DNA of 8,571 nucleotides from Bacteroidales bacterium (GCA_029938185.1 JAOZVK010000231.1:1-8571), one strand, 5' to 3'; positions 1 through 7,771 are shown, numbered from the stretch's first letter. Numbers and translations: made by a program. The notes: generated by a model not told the origin, from the letters alone.

Positions 1-30
1 AAATGATTTAATAGTTTAATTATCAAATAG

Positions 31-56
31 TTTTAAGTTCGTAAAGTAGAATTACA
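31..56 (+). repeat. left copy of 26-bp perfect inverted repeat
   Basis: The sequence starts TTTTAAGTTC and ends AGAATTACA; its exact reverse complement lies at 8512-8537. Identity stops abruptly on both sides, so the repeat is exactly 26 bp. Read inward, both copies have the same orientation relative to the locus. No gene reads rightward from this copy, so it is not an ordinary promoter copy serving a gene inside the window. An internal short dyad, GTAA-7 nt-TTAC (41-55), is visible but could be chance. Confidence 0.9.
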
Positions 57-112
57 AGCACTTAATAAAAAAAGTAGTAAGAATGGATATAATATTTGCT
101 TTTTGTACATTT

Positions 113-177
113 TTTTATTGTTAAATGGCTGAATTGTTAAACTGTCAAATTGTTTGAATGGTTAAATAGTTGAGTAA
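113..177 (+). repeat. degenerate AT-rich repeat block
   Basis: Variants of GTTAAATGG, GTTAAACTG, GTCAAATTG and GTTAAATAG recur every 8 to 18 bases. A related unit in the opposite orientation lies at 329-353 and shares the 9-mer GTCAAATTG. The block is non-coding. I infer drifted short tandem repeats of the low-complexity kind seen between genes in AT-rich Bacteroidota; no function is evident. Confidence 0.5.
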
Positions 178-221
178 TATAGTCTAACAAAAGTTTTTCA
201 ACATTTATATTTTGTTAAATT

Positions 222-280
222 GCATATTATTAGAGTATTAATAGAATGCGTAAGCAACATTAAATAGGTTGAAGACCTTA
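222..280 (+). repeat. intergenic element, copy 1
   Basis: The stretch begins GCATATTA and ends AAATAGGTTGAAGACCTTA. The same two blocks, about the same distance apart, occur at 3039-3093; the terminal 19 bp match at 16 positions. A looser match (a TTTTCAAC-like block) lies just upstream of both. The end block can fold (AGGT/ACCT). Both copies are in non-coding DNA next to genes of the locus and in the same orientation. Confidence 0.5.
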
Positions 281-291
281 TTTTTATGATT

Positions 292-327
292 GATATATTT
301 TTTCTGCAAAAGCAGAAAAAATATATC
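292..327 (-). terminator. strong hairpin, probable terminator of the operon
   Basis: A perfect 16-bp stem (292-307 with 312-327) closes on a 4-nt loop at 308-311. The stem carries GCAG/CTGC near the loop and A/T-only pairs at its base. It starts 30 bases past the stop codon of the last gene. Because the stem base is A-rich on one arm and T-rich on the other, it could act on transcripts from either direction. Confidence 0.75.
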
Positions 328-356
328 TAACAATTTAGCAATTTGACCATTAAGGA

Positions 357-1412
357 TTAATCTTGAAGTTTTTCAAGTGCATAAATACTTGCAATTTGAG
401 TCTCAGTAAGTACTGATTTGTAGATTCTAATCTCGTCAATGCTTCCGTTGAAATATCCACCCCATTCAGCTGGGATAATTTTGTCAGTATTGTAATTGTC
501 AGTTGTTGCAGCATATTTGCTTGAGCCAACTCCAAATACAAGATTGTGTTCTGAAACAGTTACTAAATCGCCTGTAAGCTCTGTAGTATGAGTTTGTGTT
601 TTAACGCCATTAATGTAAAACACCATTTCGCCACCACCAAAAGTTACGCCCAGATGATACCATTTGTTAAGTTCTAATGCAGGTTCAGTATCTTTATCTT
701 TAGCTTCTCCAATATTTGCAGTGAAAAATGATTTGTTAGCACCTTGTAATTGAAATTTATAACCATTCCAAGAATGAAGACCAAGAAAACGATTATTTTC
801 TCTAATTTCAGCAGCATTTACCCAAACTGTAATAGTAATTTGTTTTGGATTTATTGCTGCATTATAAGGAACTTCAACAAAAGCACCTTTATTAAAACTA
901 ATGGCTTTGTTTGCTTTTCCATAACGGTCAGTTGCCCAAGTTGGATTTCCTGCGCCAAATGTAGCAATTCCTGTTTTAAATGTTCCATTTAAGCTATTGC
1001 CAGAATAATCTTTAACAGTTGTTCCAGAAGCATCGTCAAAAGTCCAATGTCCAACTAAATCGTTGGCAGCAATTGGTGTGATTTCAGCATCGTTAAATGC
1101 TGTCGTTGCTTCCGTTAGCGAAATAACAGTGTTGTCAACTACCGTTTGTGTAGATGCAACATTGTCGTTCACTGCTTGAGCAATATCAATAACTGCTTGT
1201 AATGTAGCTATTGAACCATAAGCAAATTGTCCGGCTGCAAGACCTTCTTCTGAAGCTGCAACAAGTGTTTTTGCTTCTGTCAATTTCTCTGCTAAGATAG
1301 TTTTTGTAACAACTGTATCATTGTCATCTTTGTCACATGAAGTTGTAAAAACTAAACTAATTCCTAATAAAGCAATTAGTAAAAACATTCCTCTTTTCTT
1401 TAAAACTTTCAT
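357..1412 (-). CDS. surface lipoprotein with FIVAR-like and LamG-like domains
   Basis: The 351-residue product begins with a lipoprotein signal peptide: basic MKVLKKR, a hydrophobic stretch to about residue 22, then lipobox TTSC with Cys26. CDKDDND after the cysteine fits the acidic surface-export signal of Bacteroidota lipoproteins. Residues about 38-110 look alpha-helical and rich in Ala, Leu, Val and Thr, resembling a FIVAR-type three-helix module. Residues about 118-345 read as a LamG/concanavalin-like jelly roll: GHWTFDD near the start, NKWYHLGVTF and FYINGV in the middle, GSIDEIRIY near the end. It has no recognisable catalytic domain. Its place after susD is where SusE/SusF-type surface glycan-binding proteins sit, so I infer a cell-surface carbohydrate- or ligand-binding protein; the ligand is unknown. 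Only 70 bp separate it from susD, so co-transcription is likely. By eye it is less AT-rich than the fecR gene. Confidence 0.85.
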   Translation of the reverse strand: MKVLKKRGMFLLIALLGISLVFTTSCDKDDNDTVVTKTILAEKLTEAKTLVAASEEGLAAGQFAYGSIATLQAVIDIAQAVNDNVASTQTVVDNTVISLTEATTAFNDAEITPIAANDLVGHWTFDDASGTTVKDYSGNSLNGTFKTGIATFGAGNPTWATDRYGKANKAISFNKGAFVEVPYNAAINPKQITITVWVNAAEIRENNRFLGLHSWNGYKFQLQGANKSFFTANIGEAKDKDTEPALELNKWYHLGVTFGGGEMVFYINGVKTQTHTTELTGDLVTVSEHNLVFGVGSSKYAATTDNYNTDKIIPAEWGGYFNGSIDEIRIYKSVLTETQIASIYALEKLQD

Positions 1413-1482
1413 TGTTTAAGAGTTTTAGTGCTAAACTGTTGTTTTGTTATCAGATTAGCTGTTTGTTAGTAAAAAAAAATAA

Positions 1483-2961
1483 TTAATTAATTTTGGTATT
1501 AGAGTCTATTTCACTTTGTGGAATAGGAAAATACCTGTGTTGCTCATAAATAAAATTTGTAGTATTTAGAGCTTGTTCTGCAATATTTTTTCCGTAACGC
1601 ATTAAGTCATAAAAACGGTGAAATTCAAAACCAAGTTCAACTCGTCTTTCATGGCGAATAGTGCTTCGCAAAAAGCTATTGTCGGTATTGTTTATATCTA
1701 CTAATAATAAGTTTGGAACAGTTCCGGAATTTTCTAATTCTGTGTCGTAAAAATAGCATTCTCTAGCTCTTTTTCTAACTCTATTTAATGGAATTAAAGC
1801 TTCGCTAGCTCTACCAAGTTCATTTAAAGCTTCTGCTTGAATTAATAAAATTTCTGAAAAACGCATAAATGCATAATTCAAATTTCCATCGCCAATTGGT
1901 GTTTCGGAAGTGGGTTGTACGTGTTTGCGTTGCAAAAAACCTGTAACCGACCATGCTGGATTAAAATTCTCACCATTTACCCACTTTTTACCGTCTCTTC
2001 CTACGGTATAATCTAATCTTGGGTCAACCACACCACTTGCAGTTACTTCAAATTCATCAATAAAATTTTGAGTAGGCGCATTAAAAGAATATCCAGTAGG
2101 TTTTGGCGAAAAATATTGATTTAGATAACTTCCTAAAATTGGTACTTGATTTTCTAAGTGTTGAATTTTAAAAATTACTTCTGAATTATTTTTATATCCA
2201 ACATTGAAATTATTGCCATATATTGGCATTAATGTGTAGCCTAATTGTTCAACAGCATTAGCACTTTCGAGAGCTAAACTCCATTTTTGTTGAAAAAGAT
2301 ATACTTTTGCTAATAAACCAAGTGTTGCACCTTTGGTGGCTCTTCCTGTTTCAAGATTGCTGTAAGCTATTGGTAATACGCTAGCTGCTTCCGATAAATC
2401 TTTTTCTATTTGATTGTAAATTTTTTCTACGAAAGCAACAGGAACATTTAAACCTTCGACATTATTAACGGCTTCAATTTTTAAAGGTATTTCACCAAAA
2501 ATATTTACTAAATGAAAATAATAATAGGCTCTTAAAAATTTTGCTTCGCCTATAATTTGTTGTTTTAGATTTTCGTCCATTTCAATTGCTGGAACATACG
2601 AAATTACATTGTTTGCTCTAATAATTCCTTCGTAGTAATGTTTCCAGATAGATTCAATTTGTCCGTTATCTGAATTTACATTGAAATCATTAATGTAAGT
2701 AATATCGCTCAAATCGCCTGAATTTCCGCCTTTTACTGCATCATCTGAAGCTACATCGCCAAAAACCCAAAGATTGTTAGCTGTAGAAGTGAACGCAGCA
2801 ATTTGATATGTGCTGTTGATTGCAAAAATAGCGTGTTCTTTTGTCTGATAAAAAGTATTATTTGTGTATTCTCCCTGTAAATCAACGTCTAACATCTTTT
2901 CGCAGCTTGTTATAGAAAGTACGAAAAAGAATAATATTGTGTATATATATTTAATTTTCAT
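1483..2961 (-). CDS. susD-like: SusD/RagB-family nutrient-binding outer-membrane lipoprotein
   Basis: The 492-residue product is the binding partner that caps the SusC pore and holds substrate at the cell surface. The signal peptide MKIKYIYTILFFFVLS ends in lipobox ITSC with Cys20. Family hallmarks are the SDDAVKGG motif (about 73-80), the helical EAKFLRAYYYFHLVNIFGEI stretch (about 139-158), the RHERRVELGFEFHRFYDLMR block (about 436-455) and the C-terminal YFPIPQSEID. I chose the ATG at 2961, which gives a normal signal peptide; an in-frame ATG at 2979 would add six residues before it. The length is on the short side for the family, but no domain seems lost. It follows susC after 147 bp, longer than in many such pairs, and that gap contains hairpins. 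The substrate cannot be inferred. Confidence 0.93.
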   Translation of the reverse strand: MKIKYIYTILFFFVLSITSCEKMLDVDLQGEYTNNTFYQTKEHAIFAINSTYQIAAFTSTANNLWVFGDVASDDAVKGGNSGDLSDITYINDFNVNSDNGQIESIWKHYYEGIIRANNVISYVPAIEMDENLKQQIIGEAKFLRAYYYFHLVNIFGEIPLKIEAVNNVEGLNVPVAFVEKIYNQIEKDLSEAASVLPIAYSNLETGRATKGATLGLLAKVYLFQQKWSLALESANAVEQLGYTLMPIYGNNFNVGYKNNSEVIFKIQHLENQVPILGSYLNQYFSPKPTGYSFNAPTQNFIDEFEVTASGVVDPRLDYTVGRDGKKWVNGENFNPAWSVTGFLQRKHVQPTSETPIGDGNLNYAFMRFSEILLIQAEALNELGRASEALIPLNRVRKRARECYFYDTELENSGTVPNLLLVDINNTDNSFLRSTIRHERRVELGFEFHRFYDLMRYGKNIAEQALNTTNFIYEQHRYFPIPQSEIDSNTKIN

Positions 2962-3038
2962 AATTGTTAAATAAATCATTAAAACATAAACTCATAAAAT
3001 AAGTATTGTATTAAAACTATTTTCAACTTTTTGCCAAC

Positions 3039-3093
3039 GCATATTACTGTCTATAAGTTAAATAGTTTCGATATAAATAGGTCTTAGACCTTA
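3039..3093 (+). repeat. intergenic element, copy 2
   Basis: It begins GCATATTA and ends AAATAGGTCTTAGACCTTA, matching the element at 222-280 at both ends. This copy lies in the 147-bp leader between susC and susD. Its end block is close to a palindrome (AGGTCT-T-AGACCT), so it may form part of a folded mRNA leader ahead of susD. Confidence 0.5.
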
Positions 3094-3095
3094 AA

Positions 3096-3110
3096 AAGCA
3101 CGAGTTGCTT
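3096..3110 (-). terminator. weak hairpin at the susC stop codon, possible attenuator
   Basis: On the minus strand AAGCA, a five-base loop ACTCG and TGCTT are followed by further T residues. The hairpin overlaps the last bases of the susC stop codon. The stem is only 5 bp, so termination would be partial at best. It could help set the susC to susD expression ratio; this is inference from position and shape. Confidence 0.3.
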
Positions 3111-5541
3111 AAAAAACTACTTGTAAACCAAAAGTTACTGTAAATGCTGAAGGATATGTTCCCCAGTCTATTCCGTTTACACGAAATGCTTCGCCACTGT
3201 GCAAGGTATTATCACTTGTTGCTAGTTCAGGGTCTAATCCTGGGTATTTTGTGAATGTATATAAATTAGTTCCCGAACCGTAAATTCTTAATTTTGTTAA
3301 GTGTAATTTTTCTAATACTTTAGTAGAAAAATTATAGCCAATCTGAACATTTTTAAGTTTAATGTAAGAGCCGTCTTCTAAAAAGCGAGACGATGGTCGT
3401 GCATTGTTAGATTTTGCTTCCCAAGCTGCTCGTGGCTGCGTGTTGCTTGTTCCTTCGCCAGTCCAACGCTCATCGTAGTATCTTTGTGTTAAATTAAACG
3501 GACGATAAAAGCCTTCAATATCTGTTGCAATTTGGTAATATAATTTCTGACCAAAAGCACCTGAGAAAAACATTGAGAAATCAAATTTCTTATACGTAAA
3601 TCCTAAATTTAGACTTGTTACCAGTTTTGGAATAGCACTTCCTAAATGTGTTCTGTCATCGCTATCAATTTTTCCATCGCCGTTTTGGTCTTTAAATTTT
3701 ACATCGCCAGGTTTAATGTTATTCCCCTGAAAAGCATGAGTTACAATTTCTGTTTCGTTCTGAAAAATTCCTTCCATTTCATACAAATAAAACGAGCCAA
3801 TAGGGTAAGCTTTTTCTGTTTTCGTCGCGTACACACCGTTATCAATACGCCCTGCAAGAATTGGATTTTCTAATTCTAACATTTCGTTGTGAAGCAATGC
3901 ACCATTCGCTTTTATATAGTATGATAAATTGTCGGAAACGTATTTTTTGTACTCAATAGTCATTTCAAATCCTGAATTTAAAACACTCCCTGTGTTTATA
4001 ATTGGCGAAGCTGCATAGCCTGCCGATGAAGGAATTGAAACGCTTAATAATAAATCGTTGGTTACTTTTCTAAAATAATCTATGTTTATATTTAATTTGT
4101 AATTGAATAAACTAATATCAGTTCCAATGTCAATTTGTTTACTTGTTTCCCACTTTACATCTGCATTTCCCAACATATAAGTTGCATAACCTTCAGTAGC
4201 AGTTTCGCCAAAAGGATATTGATAGCCTTTTGTAATGCGTTCTAAATAAGCAAAATCAGGTATTTCTTGATTTCCTACTGCTCCATAACTGAGTCTTAAT
4301 TTCCATTGGTCTATATTTTTGTTTTCTGTAAATAAATCTTTATTAATATCCCAACCCAGCGAGGCAGAATAGAAAGTTCCCCATCTGTTTTCTTTGCTAA
4401 ACCTTGAAGAACCATCTTGTCGGATAAGTGCAGAGACAAAGTATTTTTCTTTGTAATTGTAATTTACTCTTGAGAAAAATGAAAGCAAATTGTAAGTCAA
4501 ATTTGTTTCGCTTGAAGTAACTACACCTGTGCCGTTTCCAATGTAAATTAATGCGGGATTTTGGTCTGGAAAATCTCTGTCGTTCACTGTAGTATTTGCA
4601 AATTTATTACTTACACTCTCTCCTCCAATCATTGCATTAAAATTGTGCTTACCAAAGCTTTTAGTGAAATTTAAAACATTACTAAACGACCAGTTTAATG
4701 ATGAATTATGATATACGTTAAGCGAATTTATTTCGTTTACTTTACGGCTGTTGCTATTTCCCCAAGTTTTATTGAATCTTTTTTGTTTGTATTCCGAGTT
4801 GTCCATTCCTAAAATGGAAACGAAATTTAGATTTTCGTTTATCTTAAATTTAAGATTTAAATCGCCAAAAGTACTTAGTTGGCTTTTAACATTATTGGTA
4901 TTAACCAAAAGTCCAAGTGGATTGTAGCCATCGCCAAGTAAATCGGGTCTATCGGGTAAGTCTACAAATTCGCTTTGCTCGTCATAAGTGGGTATCATTG
5001 GGTTTCTGAAAAAAGCATAACGAATTGCACTTCCACCATTTCCGCCATATCCATCGCCCGAACTTCCTACAATACTTGTTTCCGATTTGCTAATATTTAT
5101 GTTTGTGCCAACTGTTAGCCAATCTTTAATTTCAGAAGTGATACTGATTTTTCCTGTAATTTTCTCGTGTTCACTGCCTACCATTATTCCCTCTTGTCCA
5201 AAATAACTTCCCGAAATATTGTATTGCGTTTTTTCTCCACCACCGCTTATTCCTAAGTATTGAGAATTTATAATTGCTGTTCTAAAAATAGATTCTAAAT
5301 GATTGATATTAGAAGCGCTATTTAGATAATCATTGGTTATTTTTTTTCTGTAAAGTTCTGGATGTTCAATTATATTTGTTTTATTATTAAATGTTTCTGC
5401 GGCTTCGTTAAAAACTTCAGCATATTCATATTTATCAAGCATTTCGGTTAGTTTTCCGTGTTTTTGGAAACCAATACTTGAGTTGAATGTTATTTTTGTT
5501 GCTTTATTTTTTTGTCCTCTAAAAGTGGTAATTAGCACCAC
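3109..5541 (-). pseudogene. susC-like: C-terminal beta-barrel part of interrupted SusC-like TonB-dependent transducer
   Basis: This is the downstream part of the interrupted susC, in the same reading frame as the upstream part. The 810 residues cover the end of the plug (VLITTFRG) and the whole outer-membrane beta-barrel. Barrel features include many alternating aromatic strands, an EF-hand-like calcium-binding loop DQNGDGKIDSDD (about 618-629), the GLDPEL segment near the end, and a terminal phenylalanine as expected for outer-membrane barrel assembly. It has no signal peptide, TonB box or complete plug, and the only start at its upstream edge is a GTG inside the second copy of the 37-bp repeat. 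It would therefore not work alone. Removing one 75-bp unit joins it to the upstream part as a 1125-residue protein of normal size for an STN-bearing SusC. The rest of the frame is open, so the break looks recent. Confidence 0.85.
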
Positions 5542-5553
5542 TCCGTTACTTGC
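5517..5553 (-). repeat. 37-bp direct repeat, downstream copy
   Basis: On the minus strand it starts GCAAGTAACGG and ends CACTTTTAGAG, coding ASNGVVLITTFR of the SusC plug. It is identical over 37 bp to 5592-5628. The copies start 75 bp apart, a multiple of three. Each carries a short dyad, AGTGGT and ACCACT around 7 bases (5524-5542 here). Confidence 0.95.
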
Positions 5554-5591
5554 AACATTTAAAAATTAGAAATAATGATAAAAGTTACAGA
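5554..5591 (-). other. 38-bp insert with in-frame stop between the direct repeats
   Basis: This AT-rich spacer is not a copy of the adjoining susC sequence. In the susC frame it reads roughly VCNFYHYF, then TAA (5566-5568), then FLNV before the second repeat. It ends the upstream protein after residue 331. I found no convincing source for it within the window. Confidence 0.9.
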
Positions 5592-6561
5592 CTCTAAAAG
5601 TGGTAATTAGCACCACTCCGTTACTTGCTCGTGAGCCATAAATTGCTGCCGAAGATGCATCTTTTAATACGCTAATTGATTTAATGTCAGATGTTGAGAG
5701 GTTGTTCATTCCATCTTTTGTAGGAACGCCATCAATTATATATAATGGTGAATTAACTCCTGTAACAGAGCCTAAACCTCTAATTTGAACCTGAACGCCT
5801 TCGCCTGGTGCTCCACTATTTTGAGTAACATTTATACCAGCTGCCAAACCTTGCATAGCTTGTGAAATTCCCAAAGCATTTGTTTTTGTTAAATCATCAG
5901 CATCTATTGTCGAAATAGAACCTGTAACGCTTGATTTTTTTTGTGTTGCGTAACCAATAACAACCACTTCGTCAAGGTCTTTTGTGTCCGATTCTAATAC
6001 TATATTTATTTCTGTTCGTTCGTTTATTGGTTCAATTTTCTTTTTAAAACCAATAAATGAAAAAACTAAAGTGTCATTTAAGTTTTCGACATTAATTTCA
6101 TAAATTCCGTCAAAATCGGAAATAACACCTGTACTTGTACCTTTTATAATAACTACAACGCCAGGTAAAAGCTCTCCATCGTCAGCCGTTATTGTTCCTT
6201 TAACTGTATGTGTTTGTTTGCTTTGCTTAATTTTTTGTTGAGCTACAATTACAATATAATCATCAACGTATTTGTAGCTTAACTTTGTACTTTTAAAAGT
6301 TTGTTGTAACAAATTGCTAGTAGTTGATTGCGCTAAATTAATTTTAATTTTCCGGTTCAAATCAATATTATCTGTTTGATAGAAAACTGAATAGTTTGTA
6401 TTTTGTTTAATGTATTTGAATACTTCATCTACGGTCATTACTTTTTTTAGCTCGTATTTTTGCGCAAGCATTTTTCCTGAAATTGAATTACTGTAAAATA
6501 TCAGATTCATTATAAGCAGAAATTTAAAAAACTTTATTAACATTTTAAGAAAATTTTTCAT
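5566..6561 (-). CDS. susC-like: N-terminal part of interrupted SusC-like transducer (STN, CarboxypepD_reg, plug)
   Basis: The frame encodes 331 residues. Residues 1-34 form a long signal peptide (basic MKNFLK, hydrophobic FKFLLIMNLIF). Residues about 36-107 match an STN domain (MTVDEVFKYI, NYSVFYQTDNIDLN, YIVIV), the periplasmic module by which TonB-dependent transducers contact FecR proteins. Residues about 118-190 are a carboxypeptidase-regulatory-like beta sandwich (VKGTITADDGELLPGV, DFDGIYEI). DEVVVIGYA (198-206) is the TonB-box region, followed by the plug (VQIRGLGS, LYIIDGVP, SVLKDASSAAIYGSRASNGV). The frame then runs into VCNFYHYF and a TAA in the inserted DNA, so the barrel is missing. 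I chose the ATG at 6561; an upstream in-frame TTG at 6597 would overlap fecR and spoil the signal peptide. The gap to fecR is 28 bp, implying one transcript. Confidence 0.88.
   Translation of the reverse strand: MKNFLKMLIKFFKFLLIMNLIFYSNSISGKMLAQKYELKKVMTVDEVFKYIKQNTNYSVFYQTDNIDLNRKIKINLAQSTTSNLLQQTFKSTKLSYKYVDDYIVIVAQQKIKQSKQTHTVKGTITADDGELLPGVVVIIKGTSTGVISDFDGIYEINVENLNDTLVFSFIGFKKKIEPINERTEINIVLESDTKDLDEVVVIGYATQKKSSVTGSISTIDADDLTKTNALGISQAMQGLAAGINVTQNSGAPGEGVQVQIRGLGSVTGVNSPLYIIDGVPTKDGMNNLSTSDIKSISVLKDASSAAIYGSRASNGVVLITTFRVCNFYHYF
5592..5628 (-). repeat. 37-bp direct repeat, upstream copy
   Basis: It is identical to 5517-5553 and is read first by the ribosome. It sits in its natural place after YGSR in the plug. 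The absence of even one silent difference between the copies suggests a recent duplication or ongoing exchange. Confidence 0.95.
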
Positions 6562-6589
6562 AAATAAATATTTGAATTTTTTATTATTG

Positions 6590-7624
6590 TTACTCAATTA
6601 TTATCGTATCATTAATTATTTTGTACTCAAAAGGAGTTGTTGTATTAATAATTTTCAGAATTTTAGAAATACTGTCGTTAATGCTAAATTCGCCAGTATA
6701 TCTGCATTTTTTAATTTTTTTGTTTTCAATTCTAAATGTGACATTGTGATAGCGTTCAAGCTTTTGTGCAATATCTATGAAGCGTTGATTTTTGAAAATA
6801 ATTTTACCGTCTTTCCATGATGAATTTTTTGTTATATTACTGGTTTCAATTATTTTGTATTCTTTTTTATTTCTAAGAAGAAGATATATTTGATTGGGTT
6901 TTAAAATATCGGAATAGCCTTCCAGATTAGAAATTTTTATTTCACCTTTTTCAAGAGAAATTTTGTGAATATTTTCGTTGGTATATGCCATTACATTGAA
7001 TGTTGTGCCTAATACTTTTATAATATTGTCGCTGGTATGCACAATAAATGGTTTTGCAGAATTGTATTTTACATCAAAAAAAGCTTCTCCTTCTAAAATT
7101 ATTTTTCTGTTTTCATTGCCATAATTGGAAGCGTATTTTAGCATTGAACCCGAATTTATTGTTACCGAAGTGCTATCGGGTAAGAAAATGTGTTTTATTT
7201 TGCCGTTTGGAACATTAATTTCTACGTAAGTAACATCAATACTATCATTGAAAATTAAATCGGAAAACAAAAGACCACTTAAAACCGAAATGAGAAAAAT
7301 AATTGCAGCTGCATATTTCCATACTTTAAATTGCGTAATTCTAAATATATTGCTGTTGCCTTTTTTGTTATTCGACTCTAAATTATCATTTAGTTTTTTC
7401 CATTCGTTATTTATAAATTCGAGTGGTAACTTTTGTTTGTTAATTTTTGTTATTTTGATAATTTCTTGTGCATTTTTTGCTATTGCAATATTTTCAGGAT
7501 TGCTGGCTAGCCAATTTTCCCAAAATGCAATATCATCAGCATTTTTACCTTTTGTAAAGTTACAGAAAGACTTATTTGTGATGAAGTCTTCAAATTTATA
7601 ATTTTCAAATTTGTTGTTTGTCAT
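6590..7624 (-). CDS. fecR-like: FecR-family anti-sigma factor
   Basis: The 344-residue inner-membrane protein should hold the neighbouring ECF sigma factor inactive until the STN domain of the transducer signals. Residues 1-100 are the cytoplasmic sigma-binding part (FWENWLASNPENIAIAKNA is a typical stretch). One membrane segment spans about 103-122 (YAAAIIFLISVLSGLLF). The periplasmic FecR domain covers about 134-235, with VPNGKIKHIFLPDSTSVTIN, GEAFFDV, KPFIVHT and VLGTTFNV as family signatures. A DUF4974 C-terminal domain follows at about 265-344 (FKNQRFIDIAQKLERYHNV, YTGEFS). The length matches the family and the start is an ATG. It lies 28 bp ahead of susC and 168 bp behind the sigma gene, with hairpins in that gap, so it may have its own promoter. 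It is very AT-rich, with much Asn, Lys and Ile. Confidence 0.93.
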   Translation of the reverse strand: MTNNKFENYKFEDFITNKSFCNFTKGKNADDIAFWENWLASNPENIAIAKNAQEIIKITKINKQKLPLEFINNEWKKLNDNLESNNKKGNSNIFRITQFKVWKYAAAIIFLISVLSGLLFSDLIFNDSIDVTYVEINVPNGKIKHIFLPDSTSVTINSGSMLKYASNYGNENRKIILEGEAFFDVKYNSAKPFIVHTSDNIIKVLGTTFNVMAYTNENIHKISLEKGEIKISNLEGYSDILKPNQIYLLLRNKKEYKIIETSNITKNSSWKDGKIIFKNQRFIDIAQKLERYHNVTFRIENKKIKKCRYTGEFSINDSISKILKIINTTTPFEYKIINDTIIIE

Positions 7625-7651
7625 TTTTAATTTATGGTTTTATATATTTAA

Positions 7652-7677
7652 GAGCATGAAAAATATATTTCATACTC
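7652..7677 (-). other. imperfect hairpin in the fecR leader
   Basis: ATGAAA and TTTCAT (7656-7673) pair around six bases. A further GAG/CTC pair extends the stem past one mismatch. It lies about 28 bases ahead of the fecR start codon, so it would be in the fecR 5' untranslated region if transcription starts upstream. Any regulatory role is inference. Confidence 0.3.
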
Positions 7678-7680
7678 AAA

Positions 7681-7708
7681 AAATATTTCTTTTTTTAAAG
7701 AAATATTT
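7681..7708 (-). terminator. 12-bp AT-rich hairpin between sigma gene and fecR
   Basis: A perfect 12-bp stem (7681-7692 with 7697-7708) closes on a 4-nt loop. On the minus strand it is followed directly by a T tract, as in an intrinsic terminator, though the stem has only two G-C pairs. It stands 85 bases past the sigma-factor stop codon and may separate that gene's transcript from fecR-susCD. Confidence 0.5.
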
Positions 7709-7771
7709 AAGATATGTAAAAACAAAAATGTAAATTACTGATTTTGAATCGAATAGTTTATGTATAAAATG

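Larger units (their letters stand above)
1..356. other. gene-free 3' flank of the locus
   Basis: This 356-bp stretch has no credible coding region on either strand. It holds, in order, the left copy of the 26-bp inverted repeat (31-56), a degenerate AT-rich repeat block (about 113-177), a copy of an intergenic element also found between susC and susD (222-280), a perfect hairpin (292-327), and an inverted member of the AT-rich repeat family just beyond the last stop codon (329-353). It looks like a repeat-rich boundary between gene clusters. Confidence 0.7.

Noticed and set aside
350..541. Short minus-strand frame at the end of the LamG gene
   Set aside because: Overlaps the LamG coding sequence in another frame and has no conserved features.
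750..992. Plus-strand open frame inside the LamG gene
   Set aside because: Antisense to a well-supported gene, no family features, cysteine-rich random-looking product.
3646..3873. Plus-strand open frame inside susC
   Set aside because: Antisense shadow of the conserved barrel sequence; no recognisable domain.
5566..5568. Programmed readthrough or recoding of the TAA
   Set aside because: The flanking insert duplicates plug sequence and would put 25 extra residues in a conserved domain; an insertion explains it more simply.
5517..5628. Transposon target-site duplication
   Set aside because: 37 bp is too long for a typical target duplication, and the 38 bp between has no terminal inverted repeats or transposase.
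6562..6597. TTG start for susC at 6597
   Set aside because: It would overlap the fecR stop and add twelve residues ahead of a good signal peptide; the ATG at 6561 fits better.
6572..6820. Plus-strand open frame across the fecR/susC boundary
   Set aside because: Low-complexity Phe/Asn-rich product, antisense to the end of fecR; explained by AT-rich composition.
7248..7601. Plus-strand open frame with hydrophobic stretches
   Set aside because: It mirrors the membrane-segment and N-terminal codons of fecR on the opposite strand; no independent support.
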